A model generated the notes under the pieces. It ran no database searches and was not told the origin of the DNA. It was given only the letters and a program-made list of their open reading frames with translations. The translations under genes were made by a program, and so were the position numbers. Positions 1 to 7,811 of a stretch of DNA of 52,260 nucleotides are shown piece by piece. The stretch's first letter is position 1. The number at the start of each line of letters is the position of its first letter. This DNA comes from Methylobacterium bullatum (GTDB lineage Bacteria > Pseudomonadota > Alphaproteobacteria > Rhizobiales > Beijerinckiaceae). The stretch is from the NCBI RefSeq assembly GCF_014845095.1, contig NZ_NKUG01000011.1:1-52260 (forward strand), read 5' to 3'.

Positions 1-170
1 TGGATGGCGGGGACGAAGAACGTCCAGCCGTATTGCAGGTTGGCGATCATCACCATGCAGATCACGCCGATCACCAGCTGACCCCAGCGCCCGAAGGGCG
101 GTGCGGACGCCGTGCCCAGGGTCGGTTGGGCGGTCCCGCCCGAACGTGGGGTGGCGGCGCGAACGGTCAT
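1..170 (-). CDS. oxlT: Oxalate/formate-type MFS antiporter, N-terminal fragment
   Basis: Only the first 56 codons are in the window; the gene runs off the left edge. The start is the ATG whose complement lies at 168-170. After a Ser/Thr/Pro-rich cytoplasmic N-terminus of about 27 residues, a first membrane segment begins with RWGQLVIGVICMVMIANLQY and continues into GWTFFVPAI. The NLQYGWT(L/F)F pattern is typical of OxlT-like oxalate:formate antiporters of the major facilitator superfamily, which exchange oxalate and formate across the inner membrane. This assignment rests on one helix, so another MFS member is possible. Its promoter must lie in the spacer shared with the divergent csbD gene. 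Confidence 0.6.
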   Translation of the reverse strand, partial: MTVRAATPRSGGTAQPTLGTASAPPFGRWGQLVIGVICMVMIANLQYGWTFFVPAI

Positions 171-498
171 GACCGTCTTCCTTGGTGTCTCGTCTGTTGT
201 TTGCCGAGTTCTAGCCGGGAATATTTTGAATTCAAGAAACTTTGCTGGCAATGGCGCCGCAAGTCGAAACAAAAAATTTGGATCACGCGTATAAAAAATT
301 CAAACTCTTGCTGCCGAGGCCTTTAACTTCACACCAGTGCTGCGATGCGGAGTTCCTCACCCGGATCGGTCGGGAATCGTACAATTCCACGGCCTCGGAT
401 CGGAACATTTCAGCAATTGTTATCGTTCGGCTTTCGACTTCGCGGTGCCCGGCGCATGCCGTGTCCCGGCCTCCCACGCGATCATGAGGATCATTTCG
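171..498. other. Divergent spacer between the MFS gene and csbD
   Basis: This stretch of 328 bases has no convincing gene. It is noticeably richer in A and T around 215-300 than the flanking coding DNA, as expected for a promoter region. It contains an EcfG-type promoter at 402-427 that reads toward csbD. Short reading frames here lack ribosome sites and recognisable content. Confidence 0.6.
402..427 (+). promoter_or_regulatory. EcfG (general stress sigma factor) promoter for csbD
   Basis: GGAAC at 402-406 and CGTT at 424-427 are separated by exactly 17 bases. This is a perfect match to the alphaproteobacterial EcfG consensus GGAAC-N16/17-CGTT known from the PhyR-EcfG regulon. The -10 element ends 71 bases upstream of the csbD start. 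CsbD proteins are classic general-stress genes, so site and gene agree. Activity is inferred. Confidence 0.75.
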
Positions 499-711
499 AT
501 GAGCAGCACCACCGACAAGATCAAGGGTCTCGCCAACGAAGCCGTCGGCAACATCAAGCAGGGCGTCGGCTCGGTCACGGGCAACGAGAAACTGCAGGCC
601 GAAGGCAAGGCGCAGGAGCTGAAGGGCGAGGCCCAGAAGACCGTGGGTGATGCCAAGGACGGGATCAAGGGCGCGGCTCAGAGCGCAGCCGACGCCGTCA
701 AGAAGATCTGA
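499..711 (+). CDS. csbD: CsbD family general stress protein
   Basis: A small hydrophilic protein of 70 residues with the CsbD pattern: an early IKGLANEAVGNIKQ segment, then GSVTGNEKLQAEGKAQELKG, then a helical Ala/Lys-rich tail ending in DAVKKI. CsbD proteins are stress-induced soluble proteins of unknown biochemical role. I chose the ATG at 499 because GAGGA lies at 486-490 with suitable spacing; an upstream ATG at 484 would add five residues. It is probably monocistronic, with an EcfG-type promoter upstream and a hairpin downstream at 735-761. Confidence 0.88.
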   Translation: MSSTTDKIKGLANEAVGNIKQGVGSVTGNEKLQAEGKAQELKGEAQKTVGDAKDGIKGAAQSAADAVKKI

Positions 712-734
712 CGATCCGACCCGAAGGCCAGTCC

Positions 735-761
735 GGAGAGGGGAGTATCCGTCCCCTCTCC
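735..761 (+). terminator. Stem-loop downstream of csbD
   Basis: GGAGAGGGGA (735-744) pairs perfectly with TCCCCTCTCC (752-761) across a 7-base loop. There is no T-run after it, so it may be a weak intrinsic terminator or an RNA-stabilising 3' hairpin. Confidence 0.45.
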
Positions 762-922
762 GTTGGACCGACGTCCAGGCGACGTCCGGCCGAGACAAGA
801 TCGAAGACCGAACAACGATTCCGGAGCCTAGACCATGGTTCAGGGCCTAGGCCCGGATCGGTGCGACGGCAGGAGGGATCGGGCTCACGCCCTTCCATCG
901 GATCGCGAAAGGAGATGTGTCC

Positions 923-1360
923 ATGAACAGAGATCATTTCGACGGTAGCGTCCGCAACCTTCAGGGTCGCGGCAAGACGGCTCTCGGCGCGGTGACCGGC
1001 CGCGCGCGTCAGCAGGTCGAAGGCGCGTACGATCAGGCCGCCGGCGCAGCGCAATACGCGTATGGCGAAGCGCGCGACACGGTGAACGACCTGCGTCGCG
1101 ATGGCGAGCGCTTCATCGACGAGACGAGCGCGCGCGCCCATGCCCTGGCCGACGAAGCAGAGCAGCGTCGCCAAGCGATCGCCGACCGTGGGTATGCCCT
1201 GGCCGACGAAGCTCAGCGCCGCGGCCGTCATTACCGGGGTGAAGCCGTGCGGCACGGCCGGGCCGTGGCGGCTCGGGCGGACGAGAACAAGGCCGTCACG
1301 CTCGCCCTCGTGGCGGCGGCGGCCTTCGGGCTGGGATGGCTGCTGCGCCCCTCGCGCTGA
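923..1360 (+). CDS. CsbD/YqjD-like membrane-anchored small protein
   Basis: A protein of 145 residues. The first 30 residues resemble the N-terminus of CsbD proteins (DHFDGSVRNLQGRGKTALGA). The middle is a long charged helix rich in Ala, Glu and Arg, with a repeated unit (ALADEAEQRR, then ALADEAQRRG). The last 20 residues form one hydrophobic segment ending LLRPSR. This layout of a soluble amphipathic helix followed by a C-terminal membrane anchor resembles the ElaB/YqjD/YgaM (DUF883) family, stress proteins that tether to the inner membrane. The ATG at 923 is chosen because AAAGGAG lies at 908-914; a GTG at 917 is too close. No EcfG box is visible in front of this gene. Confidence 0.6.
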   Translation: MNRDHFDGSVRNLQGRGKTALGAVTGRARQQVEGAYDQAAGAAQYAYGEARDTVNDLRRDGERFIDETSARAHALADEAEQRRQAIADRGYALADEAQRRGRHYRGEAVRHGRAVAARADENKAVTLALVAAAAFGLGWLLRPSR

Positions 1361-1369
1361 GTTCCGAGA

Positions 1370-1405
1370 TCCGGACACCCTTCTTGTTCCGGACACCCTT
1401 CTTGT
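1370..1405. repeat. Perfect tandem duplication of an 18-bp unit
   Basis: The 18-base unit TCCGGACACCCTTCTTGT occurs twice back to back at 1370-1387 and 1388-1405 with no mismatch. It lies in the 107-base spacer between the YqjD-like gene and the creatininase-family gene. It could be a replication-slippage duplication or a pair of protein-binding sites. Confidence 0.9.
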
Positions 1406-1467
1406 AGAGCCCCATTCGGCCTAGAAGACCACCCTGGCGGCGCGGGGCCGCGAGGGACACGACGACC

Positions 1468-2244
1468 ATGGCGGTGCGGAACTGGTTCGATCTCACGACC
1501 GGCGAGATCGCGTCCGCCATGGACCGCTCGATCGCGGTTCTCCCCGTGGCAGCGGTGGAGCAGCATGGACCGCACCTGCCGCTGTCCACCGACGTCACCA
1601 TCGCCGAGGGCTATCTCGCCCGGCTGGCCGAACTCGATGCGGGCGACCTCGACATCCTGGTCCTGCCGGTCCAGAGCATCGGCAAATCGGACGAGCACGA
1701 TGCGTTTCCCGGCACGCTGACCCTCACGGCCGAGACGGCCCTGCGGGCGTGGGGCGAGATCGGCCACAGCCTCCATCGCGCCGGATGCGGCAAGCTCGTC
1801 ATCGTCACCTCCCATGGTGGCAATAGCGGGCTCATCGATCTCGTGGCGAGCGACCTGCGCAGTCTCGGCATGCTCGCCGTCACCACGGCCTGGAGCCGGT
1901 TCGGCTACCCGCCAGGCCTCTTTCCCGACGACGAAATCAGACATGGCATCCATGCCGGCGCCGTCGAGACGGCGCTGATGCTGGCGCTGAAGCCCGATGC
2001 GGTGCGCCGTCCGGCCGTCGCCGATTTCGAGCCCCGCACGGTGGCGATGGAGCGAGACTTCACCCATTTGCGCGCCGGCCGCCCGGCGGCCTTCGCCTGG
2101 AAGTCGCAGGACCTTCACCCTTCGGGCGCCATCGGCAACGCGACGCTCGGCACGCGCGAGGCCGGCCTCGCGGCCCTCGACCACGGTGCGAGAGCCTTCC
2201 TCGAACTTCTGCGCGACGTGGACCGCTTCCGCCTCGATCCGTGA
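1468..2244 (+). CDS. Creatininase family protein
   Basis: A protein of 258 residues with the creatininase (creatinine amidohydrolase) fold signatures. EQHGPHLPLSTD near residues 31-42 supplies metal-ligand Glu, His and Asp residues, and SHGGNSGL near residue 113 is the second signature. ETALML follows in the C-terminal half. Members hydrolyse cyclic amides such as creatinine or act as peptidases in cofactor maturation (MftE in mycofactocin). No mycofactocin or creatine genes are nearby, so the substrate is unknown. The length matches the family. A bidirectional hairpin follows directly. Confidence 0.8.
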   Translation: MAVRNWFDLTTGEIASAMDRSIAVLPVAAVEQHGPHLPLSTDVTIAEGYLARLAELDAGDLDILVLPVQSIGKSDEHDAFPGTLTLTAETALRAWGEIGHSLHRAGCGKLVIVTSHGGNSGLIDLVASDLRSLGMLAVTTAWSRFGYPPGLFPDDEIRHGIHAGAVETALMLALKPDAVRRPAVADFEPRTVAMERDFTHLRAGRPAAFAWKSQDLHPSGAIGNATLGTREAGLAALDHGARAFLELLRDVDRFRLDP

Positions 2245-2262
2245 GGCGCCTTCGCGGCGCCT
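2244..2262. terminator. Bidirectional hairpin between convergent genes
   Basis: AGGCGCC (2244-2250) pairs with GGCGCCT (2256-2262) across a TTCGC loop. It overlaps the stop codons of the creatininase-family gene and the convergent YcgN-like gene, so it could terminate both. Confidence 0.55.
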
Positions 2263-2782
2263 AATCCTCGTCCTCGGTCTCCGGGGTGCGGCCGGGCCAG
2301 GTGACGATCTGGTCGAGGAGTTCGTCGGTGGTGAACTCCTCTTCGTTGCCCGAGATCCGGCCGCGCACCGAGATGCCGGCTTCGTGGACGCTGGCCTGGC
2401 GGCCTGAGACGAGGGGGTGCCACGGATAGAGATCCTGGCCGTCGCGCACGAGGCGATAGGCGCAGGTCGGCGGCAGCCATTGGATGGTGCGGACCGCCTC
2501 CGGCGTCAGGCGGACGCAATCGGGCACCCGTCTCTGGCGGTTGACGTAATCGCGGCAGTTGCAGGCGAGCCCGTCGAGGAGGGTGCAGCCGACATCGGTG
2601 TGGTAGACCTCGCCGGTATCGTCATCCTCGAGCTTGAGCAGGCAGCACCGGCCGCAGCCGTCGCACAGGCTCTCCCACTCGGACGACGACATCTCGTCGA
2701 GGGTCTTCTCCCGCCAGAACGGCTTCGATGGCTCGGGCGCCATCGCGTCCGGGGCAAGGAGGGGGGATGTGCGGTCCCTCAT
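2261..2782 (-). CDS. YcgN family cysteine-cluster protein
   Basis: A protein of 173 residues with the CxxCxxCC signature CDGCGRCC near residue 41, followed by further cysteines ([29 protein letters not shown]). This matches the YcgN/UPF0260 family (Fe-S or zinc cluster protein, PF03692 type), whose function is unknown. The conserved C-terminal HPLVSGR and an acidic tail are present. The start MRDRTS at 2782 follows GAAGG on the minus strand; an upstream ATG at 2857 would add 25 unconserved-looking residues. The gene is divergent from the penicillin-binding protein gene. Confidence 0.82.
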   Translation of the reverse strand: MRDRTSPLLAPDAMAPEPSKPFWREKTLDEMSSSEWESLCDGCGRCCLLKLEDDDTGEVYHTDVGCTLLDGLACNCRDYVNRQRRVPDCVRLTPEAVRTIQWLPPTCAYRLVRDGQDLYPWHPLVSGRQASVHEAGISVRGRISGNEEEFTTDELLDQIVTWPGRTPETEDED

Positions 2783-3093
2783 CGGGAGCACCTTCGGGGT
2801 TCGGAACGGGAGGGCGGAGCGCGCAGGCTCCTTGACGCATGTGGGCCTGATCGGCAAGCCGCGCCACCTCCGCGCCCCATTCCCGGATCAAGGTTGACGA
2901 AGGGTTGTTCTTGCCGACGTCGCGGCGTTTTCGCTTTCCGACGCATTATGGTGGGAAGCCGGTCGTGCCGCACCCGCGGAAGGGCGGACGATGTGCTTTG
3001 CCGGGCCTCGCGAAGACGCGCGGAGCTTGGTAGTGCTTGCCCTGCGGCATCGGTGAGCGGTGCCGGCCGTGCGTTGAGGACAGAGATCACGTC
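2783..3093. other. Divergent spacer, YcgN-like gene and PBP1A gene
   Basis: This stretch of 311 bases contains no reading frame I can support. It should carry the promoters of both flanking genes, but I cannot pick a clear -35/-10 pair. If translation of the penicillin-binding protein began at the upstream ATG (3037), the spacer would be shorter. Confidence 0.45.
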
Positions 3094-5319
3094 GTGCGCC
3101 TGCCCAAAGCCACCTCGCTCCTGACGCGCCTGAAACGCGCCGCCCTCGGCTTCGATGCCTGGGTGAATGCGAGCCTGTACGATAGCGGCCGCTCCACCGC
3201 CGAGACCTACGAGCGATTCGAGCAGCGCATGCAGGTCTTCTCGGTGCGTGGCTGGAAGCGTGTCGCCCTCGATCTCACCAGCGAGGGGGTGACACTCGGC
3301 ACCGGCGGCGCCGTGCTGATGCTGGCCCTCGCGCAGCCCGCCTTCAACCTCACCAGCGAGAATTGGCTGAAGCAGCAGGATCTCGCCGTCACCTTCCTCG
3401 ACCGCTACGGCGTCGAGGTGGGGCGGCGCGGGATCAAGCACGACGACTCGCTGAAACTCGACGACTTTCCCGACAGCATGATCAAGGCGCTAGTCTCCAC
3501 CGAGGACCGGCGCTTCTATGAGCATTGGGGCATCGACCCGATCGGCACGGCGCGCGCGCTCGTGTCGAACTCGCGCGGCGGCGGCAACACGCAGGGTGGC
3601 TCCTCCATCACCCAGCAGCTCGCCAAGAACCTGTTCCTCACCAACGAGCGCTCCCTGGAGCGCAAGATCAACGAGGCGTTCCTGGCGCTCTGGCTCGAGA
3701 GTCATCTCAGCAAGAACGAGATTCTCAAGCTCTATCTCGACCGTGCCTATATGGGAGGCGGCACCTTCGGCGCGGTCGCGGCGGCCGATTACTATTTCGG
3801 CAAGCCCCTAAAGGACGTGAGCCTCGCCGAAGCCGCGATGCTGGCCGGCCTGTTCAAGGCACCGACGAAATACGCGCCGCATGTGAACCTGCCGGCGGCC
3901 CGCGCCCGCGCCGTGGACGTGCTGCACAACATGGTGGAAGCCGGCTTCGTCACCGAAGGCCAGATCCAGACGGCATTGCGCAACCCGGCGACGCCGGTGA
4001 CCCGCACCCGCGACATCACCGCCGATTACTACCTCGACTGGGCCTTCGGCGAGATCAAGGGCATGGCGGATTCCGGCAAGCTGCGCGGCGACCGCGTGCT
4101 GATCGTGAAGACCCCCCTCGATATCGGTATCCAGAAACGTGCCGATCAGGCGGTGGAGAACATCCTGCGCCAGTACGGCGACCAGTACGACGTGGACGAG
4201 GCCGCCATGGTCATCCTCGATCCGGACGGGGCGCTGCGCGCCATGGTCGGCGGGGCCGATTACGGCGAGAGCCAGTTCAACCGGGCCACCGATTCCCTGC
4301 GCCAGCCGGGCTCCTCGTTCAAACCCTACGTCTATGCGGCGGGCCTCGCCGCCGGCCTCTACCGGCCCGACACCCGGGTGGTGGACCGGCCGATCTGCCT
4401 CGGGAACTGGTGCCCGCAGAATTACGGCCGCTCGTTCTCCGGCGCCACCAACCTCACCGTGGCGGTGGCGAAATCCATCAATACGATCCCGATCCAGATC
4501 TCGGTCGCGTTGGGCAAGGCCATCGGCATCAAGGGCGACTTCCCCGCCGCCAAGGCCGGGCGCGCCAAGATCATCGACATGGCCCATCGCATGGGCATCA
4601 CCACCCCGCTCACCGATTCCGTTTCGCTTCCCATCGGCTCGGCGGAGGTGAACGTCATCGATCAGGCGGCGGCCTATGCGGTGTTCGCCAATGGCGGCCG
4701 CAAAGCCAAGCCCTATGCGGCCATGGAGGTGAAGAACTCCTCGGGCGAAGTGATCTACCGCCATGCCGACGAGAAGCCCGAGCAGATCCTCTCGCCCCAG
4801 GTCGTGGCCGACATGAACTTCATGTTGAACAAGGTGGTGGAGGAGGGGACCGGCCGTCGCGCGCAGCTCGACGGCATCAAGGTCGCGGGTAAATCCGGGA
4901 CGACCAACGCCTACAAGGACGCCTGGTTCGTGGCCTATACCGGCAATTACGTGGGCGCCGTCTGGTTCGGAAACGACGATTCCACCTCCACGAACAAGAT
5001 GACCGGCGGTTCGCTTCCCGCCATGGCCTGGCACGACGTGATGGAGACGGCCCACCAGGGCATCGAGTTGAAGGCGATGCCGGGCCTCAAGGAGAACACC
5101 CGTCCGATGGCGCAGGCGGGGTCGTCCTCGCCACCCAACGCGGCCGCCAGCGCGGCCGGTAAGCTCTCGCGGCGCTCGTTCGAGGTCATCGGCAGCATGA
5201 ACGGCCTGTTCCGCACCGTGGAGGCGGGGACGCCCGCCGGCGCCCGCGCCGCCGCTGGGGAGACCACGGGCGCCGTCGCCGATGGCGCCCGCCCGGTCGG
5301 CCGCATCGGCATTCCGTAG
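3094..5319 (+). CDS. Class A penicillin-binding protein (PBP1A type)
   Basis: A bifunctional peptidoglycan synthase of 741 residues. A basic cytoplasmic N-terminus leads to one membrane segment near residues 65-90. The GT51 glycosyltransferase domain follows, with STEDRRFYEHWG (catalytic Glu near 136) and GGSSITQQLAKNL. The transpeptidase domain has SSFK with Ser407 and Lys410, SIN at 461-463 and KSGTT at 600-604, so both activities look intact. The C-terminus ends in an Ala/Gly-rich tail. It polymerises glycan and cross-links peptides outside the inner membrane. The GTG at 3094 is preferred because the 19 residues added by an upstream ATG at 3037 look non-coding; this is uncertain. A DUF1214 gene follows closely. 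Confidence 0.92.
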   Translation: MRLPKATSLLTRLKRAALGFDAWVNASLYDSGRSTAETYERFEQRMQVFSVRGWKRVALDLTSEGVTLGTGGAVLMLALAQPAFNLTSENWLKQQDLAVTFLDRYGVEVGRRGIKHDDSLKLDDFPDSMIKALVSTEDRRFYEHWGIDPIGTARALVSNSRGGGNTQGGSSITQQLAKNLFLTNERSLERKINEAFLALWLESHLSKNEILKLYLDRAYMGGGTFGAVAAADYYFGKPLKDVSLAEAAMLAGLFKAPTKYAPHVNLPAARARAVDVLHNMVEAGFVTEGQIQTALRNPATPVTRTRDITADYYLDWAFGEIKGMADSGKLRGDRVLIVKTPLDIGIQKRADQAVENILRQYGDQYDVDEAAMVILDPDGALRAMVGGADYGESQFNRATDSLRQPGSSFKPYVYAAGLAAGLYRPDTRVVDRPICLGNWCPQNYGRSFSGATNLTVAVAKSINTIPIQISVALGKAIGIKGDFPAAKAGRAKIIDMAHRMGITTPLTDSVSLPIGSAEVNVIDQAAAYAVFANGGRKAKPYAAMEVKNSSGEVIYRHADEKPEQILSPQVVADMNFMLNKVVEEGTGRRAQLDGIKVAGKSGTTNAYKDAWFVAYTGNYVGAVWFGNDDSTSTNKMTGGSLPAMAWHDVMETAHQGIELKAMPGLKENTRPMAQAGSSSPPNAAASAAGKLSRRSFEVIGSMNGLFRTVEAGTPAGARAAAGETTGAVADGARPVGRIGIP

Positions 5320-5357
5320 CGACGGTGTCCACACGGCCCCAGGATGTCAGCCGCCGC

Positions 5358-6041
5358 ATGAGCACCACAGATCACCCTGCCCGGTCCGGCGCGATGCCCG
5401 GCATCGCGGGCGTCGCCGTCCGGGGAAGCCGCGCCTTTCGCGCCGTCCTGAGTCGGACCTCGCGCGTCGGGCTCGTCTTCTACACCCTCGCCCTCGGCGC
5501 GGGCTTGGGGTTGGCGACGGCGGATTACGCCACGCGGGGCGGCTATCCGTTCGGTGGCGTTTCGGTGGGGAGCTGGATCGCGTGGCCGCGCACGGGCTCC
5601 CTCGGCGCCGACCCCTATGCCCGCGCGGTGAATGCCCGGCGCGGTGAGATTCCCCTGGCGGTGGGAGAGGGGCTGCTTCTCACCGCCTCCCAGGACGACG
5701 AGGGCCGCGCCCTCAATGCCGCCTGCACCTACCGGATCGCCGGCGCGACGCCTCCCGCCAGGGCCTGGACCATCACCGTCGCCGGGCGCGGCAAGCGTGA
5801 CCCCGAACGGCCTGTGCTGCGCGAGGGCTTCACCTCCACGGAGGTTCTGCGCGACGTCGACGGGCGCTTCTCCATCGTGCTCGCTTCGGACGTCCAGCCC
5901 GGCAACTGGCTGCCCATGCCGCGCGCCGCCGGGCCGGTGCGGCTCGCGCTCCGTCTCTACGACACGCCGGTGGCGGCCAGCGCCGGCACGGTGGAGCGGT
6001 CTGCGGTTCCCACGATCTCCCGCACGGAATGCGCGGAATGA
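5358..6041 (+). CDS. DUF1214 domain protein, membrane-anchored
   Basis: A protein of 227 residues. One membrane segment (LVFYTLALGAGLGLATADYA, around residues 40-60) is followed by an extracytoplasmic domain with the DUF1214 pattern: ARAWTITV, then PGNWLPMPRAAGPVRLALRLY. DUF1214 proteins usually pair with DUF1254 proteins, as here. The stop codon overlaps the next start in ATGA (6038-6041), indicating translational coupling. The start is uncertain: a GTG at 5325 would add 11 residues and nearly touch the penicillin-binding protein stop at 5319. Function is unknown; the position suggests co-transcription with the PBP. Confidence 0.78.
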   Translation: MSTTDHPARSGAMPGIAGVAVRGSRAFRAVLSRTSRVGLVFYTLALGAGLGLATADYATRGGYPFGGVSVGSWIAWPRTGSLGADPYARAVNARRGEIPLAVGEGLLLTASQDDEGRALNAACTYRIAGATPPARAWTITVAGRGKRDPERPVLREGFTSTEVLRDVDGRFSIVLASDVQPGNWLPMPRAAGPVRLALRLYDTPVAASAGTVERSAVPTISRTECAE

Positions 6042-6640
6042 ACCCGACCGGCCGTTTCCTTCTCGCGACCCTCGCCGGCCTCGTCCTGGCGGGGCTGGTC
6101 CATATCGCCGTGGTGCTCGCGATCCCGAGCCTGTCGGAATCCGACGCCCTGACGAAGGCGCGCACCAGCGAGGCCCTGGACCACGCGATGCCGGTCTATA
6201 CGCTCTCCACCGGCATCAACCCGGCCCCCACCGAGGCGTGGCTGCCGATCCCCGATCCCTCGGTCGCGGTGGGTATCTGCGCCTACAACCTCGCCGATGG
6301 CCCGATGCGGGTCTCCGCCCGGACCGGCGCGCTGATGCTGTCCCTGGCCGTCCATGGGCGGCGGGGAGCCTTCTATGCCGTCACCGACCAGGCGGCGGTG
6401 CGCGGCGCCCTGGACCTCGTGATCCTCACCCGCGCCCAATACGACGAGGCCCTGGCCAACGAGGACGAGAACGACGTGAGCCGCGACGTGCGCATCGTCG
6501 CCACAGAACGGGAGGGTTTCGTGGTGGTGCGCGTGGTCGCGGCCCTTCCGAGCCAGCGGCAGGCGGCGAACGAGGCGGTCCAGGCCGTCTCCTGCACCAT
6601 CGACAGTCCCACCGAGGACGCCGCGAAATCCGGCGGCTGA
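6038..6640 (+). CDS. DUF1254 domain protein, membrane-anchored
   Basis: A protein of 200 residues with an N-terminal membrane segment (FLLATLAGLVLAGLVHIAVV), then a domain matching DUF1254: PAPTEAWLPIPDPSVAVGIC, YNLADGPMRVSARTG, and LMLSLAVHGRRGAFYAVTDQ. It starts at the ATG at 6038, overlapping the DUF1214 stop by 4 bases; an ATG at 6029 would add three residues. It is the partner of the DUF1214 gene in what is probably an operon with the upstream penicillin-binding protein. The biochemical role of this family is unknown. Confidence 0.78.
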   Translation: MNPTGRFLLATLAGLVLAGLVHIAVVLAIPSLSESDALTKARTSEALDHAMPVYTLSTGINPAPTEAWLPIPDPSVAVGICAYNLADGPMRVSARTGALMLSLAVHGRRGAFYAVTDQAAVRGALDLVILTRAQYDEALANEDENDVSRDVRIVATEREGFVVVRVVAALPSQRQAANEAVQAVSCTIDSPTEDAAKSGG

Positions 6641-6677
6641 CGGCCGACCGACGCCCTGTCCGGGCGGGCGGCCCGTC

Positions 6678-7484
6678 TCAGTATTTCGCGACGATGGGTC
6701 GGGCGGCCTGGGGGGCGGGTGCCTCCACCAATCCGCAGCGCGCTTCGGCCGCCGCCGGGAGCAGCGGGTCGAGCATCACCCGGCGCCCGTCGAGACCGGC
6801 GAGACTGCGCTCGACCGATACGGCCTCGACCGAGGGGACCTCCACGAGGAGATGCTGCAGGGCGTAGCGGTAACGCTCCGCGCGAACCCCCGTCTCCAGC
6901 CGGACCCAGGCCACGAGGCAGCGGTTCTCGGCCACCCGCATGGCGGCCTGCCGGATGCTCTCGTCGTCGAGGCTCTTCACGAAGGGCAGGCTGCGCAGGC
7001 GCAGGGTATCGGCATTCGCCACCCGCGCCGCCGTGGCCACGAAGAGCGGGATCAGGCGCGCATCCGCCGTGATGTCGTCCGCCAGTCGGCGATAGCGCGA
7101 GACGGGCGAGCGAAAGGGTTCCGCGACCAGGGCGGCATGATAGCTGGTGACGTCGTCCTCGCGCCAGCTCGGCGGCAGCACGCGGGTGCGCGTGAGGTTG
7201 GCCAGGGCGTCGGCGAAGGTCTCGCTCTCGGCCGCCGGCATCAGGAAGCGCCAGGCCCGGTCGCGCAGGGTGCGCTCGTCGTCGGTGAGGGAAAAATCCG
7301 AGGCCGGCTCGTTGCGGTATTGCGCGGCCAAGGTGCCGGTGGTCGCCACGAGGCTGTTCCAGGCGCTCGGGGCCGGGCGGCCGAAATCGCCTTTCTGGGC
7401 GCAGCCGCCCATCAGCAGCATCGCGGCAGCGGATGCGGTCTTGATCAAGCGCCCAGTGGGGGGGACGGGGTGGGACGCCGGCAT
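6678..7484 (-). CDS. Unrecognised lipoprotein
   Basis: A protein of 268 residues starting at 7484 after a strong GAGGAAG ribosome site. A basic N-region and short hydrophobic core lead to the lipobox LMGG-C near residue 28, so it should be lipid-modified and anchored in a membrane. The rest is a mostly helical soluble domain with many Arg and Ala residues (ERTLRDRAWRFLMP, SRYRRLADDITADARL, AENRCLVAWVRLETG). I do not recognise the family. It is convergent with the DUF1254 gene, whose stop lies 37 bases away, so it is a separate unit that may still act in the envelope. Confidence 0.75.
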   Translation of the reverse strand: MPASHPVPPTGRLIKTASAAAMLLMGGCAQKGDFGRPAPSAWNSLVATTGTLAAQYRNEPASDFSLTDDERTLRDRAWRFLMPAAESETFADALANLTRTRVLPPSWREDDVTSYHAALVAEPFRSPVSRYRRLADDITADARLIPLFVATAARVANADTLRLRSLPFVKSLDDESIRQAAMRVAENRCLVAWVRLETGVRAERYRYALQHLLVEVPSVEAVSVERSLAGLDGRRVMLDPLLPAAAEARCGLVEAPAPQAARPIVAKY

Positions 7485-7544
7485 CGCACTTCCTCGGGTT
7501 GACGGTGCCTGGTCGGGCCTCACGGTGACCGGAGGCGTGGGGTG

Positions 7545-7811
7545 TCAGGAGTGCCGGCGCTGCCGGGGAGTGGACATCGCCGGTTCGGGCATGCGCTCGT
7601 AGCGGACGCCGGTGAACAGCAGGATCTCGCCCCGCGTGGCTCTGTCGTTCTCGTCATCCCGGCGGAACCGGCGACCGGAGCCCTGGCGGAACGCCACGAC
7701 GCTGGCCGTCGGCAGCGGCAGCGAACGGTCTCCCAGACCGACCGATGGCTCACTGGGGTGTGTTTTGGCACTCTGGGACTTGCGGTCAGGCGTCATCGCT
7801 GGCGATCCCAT
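7545..7811 (-). CDS. Small hypothetical protein
   Basis: A basic protein of 88 residues with no signal peptide or membrane segment. The C-terminal part (TRGEILLFTGVRYERMPEP) looks like a conserved short motif that I associate with small alphaproteobacterial proteins of unknown function. That is a weak recollection, not a domain assignment. The start may be the ATG at 7811, four bases after GAGG, or the ATG at 7796. It lies directly upstream of the lipoprotein gene on the same strand and could share its transcript. Confidence 0.45.
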   Translation of the reverse strand: MGSPAMTPDRKSQSAKTHPSEPSVGLGDRSLPLPTASVVAFRQGSGRRFRRDDENDRATRGEILLFTGVRYERMPEPAMSTPRQRRHS

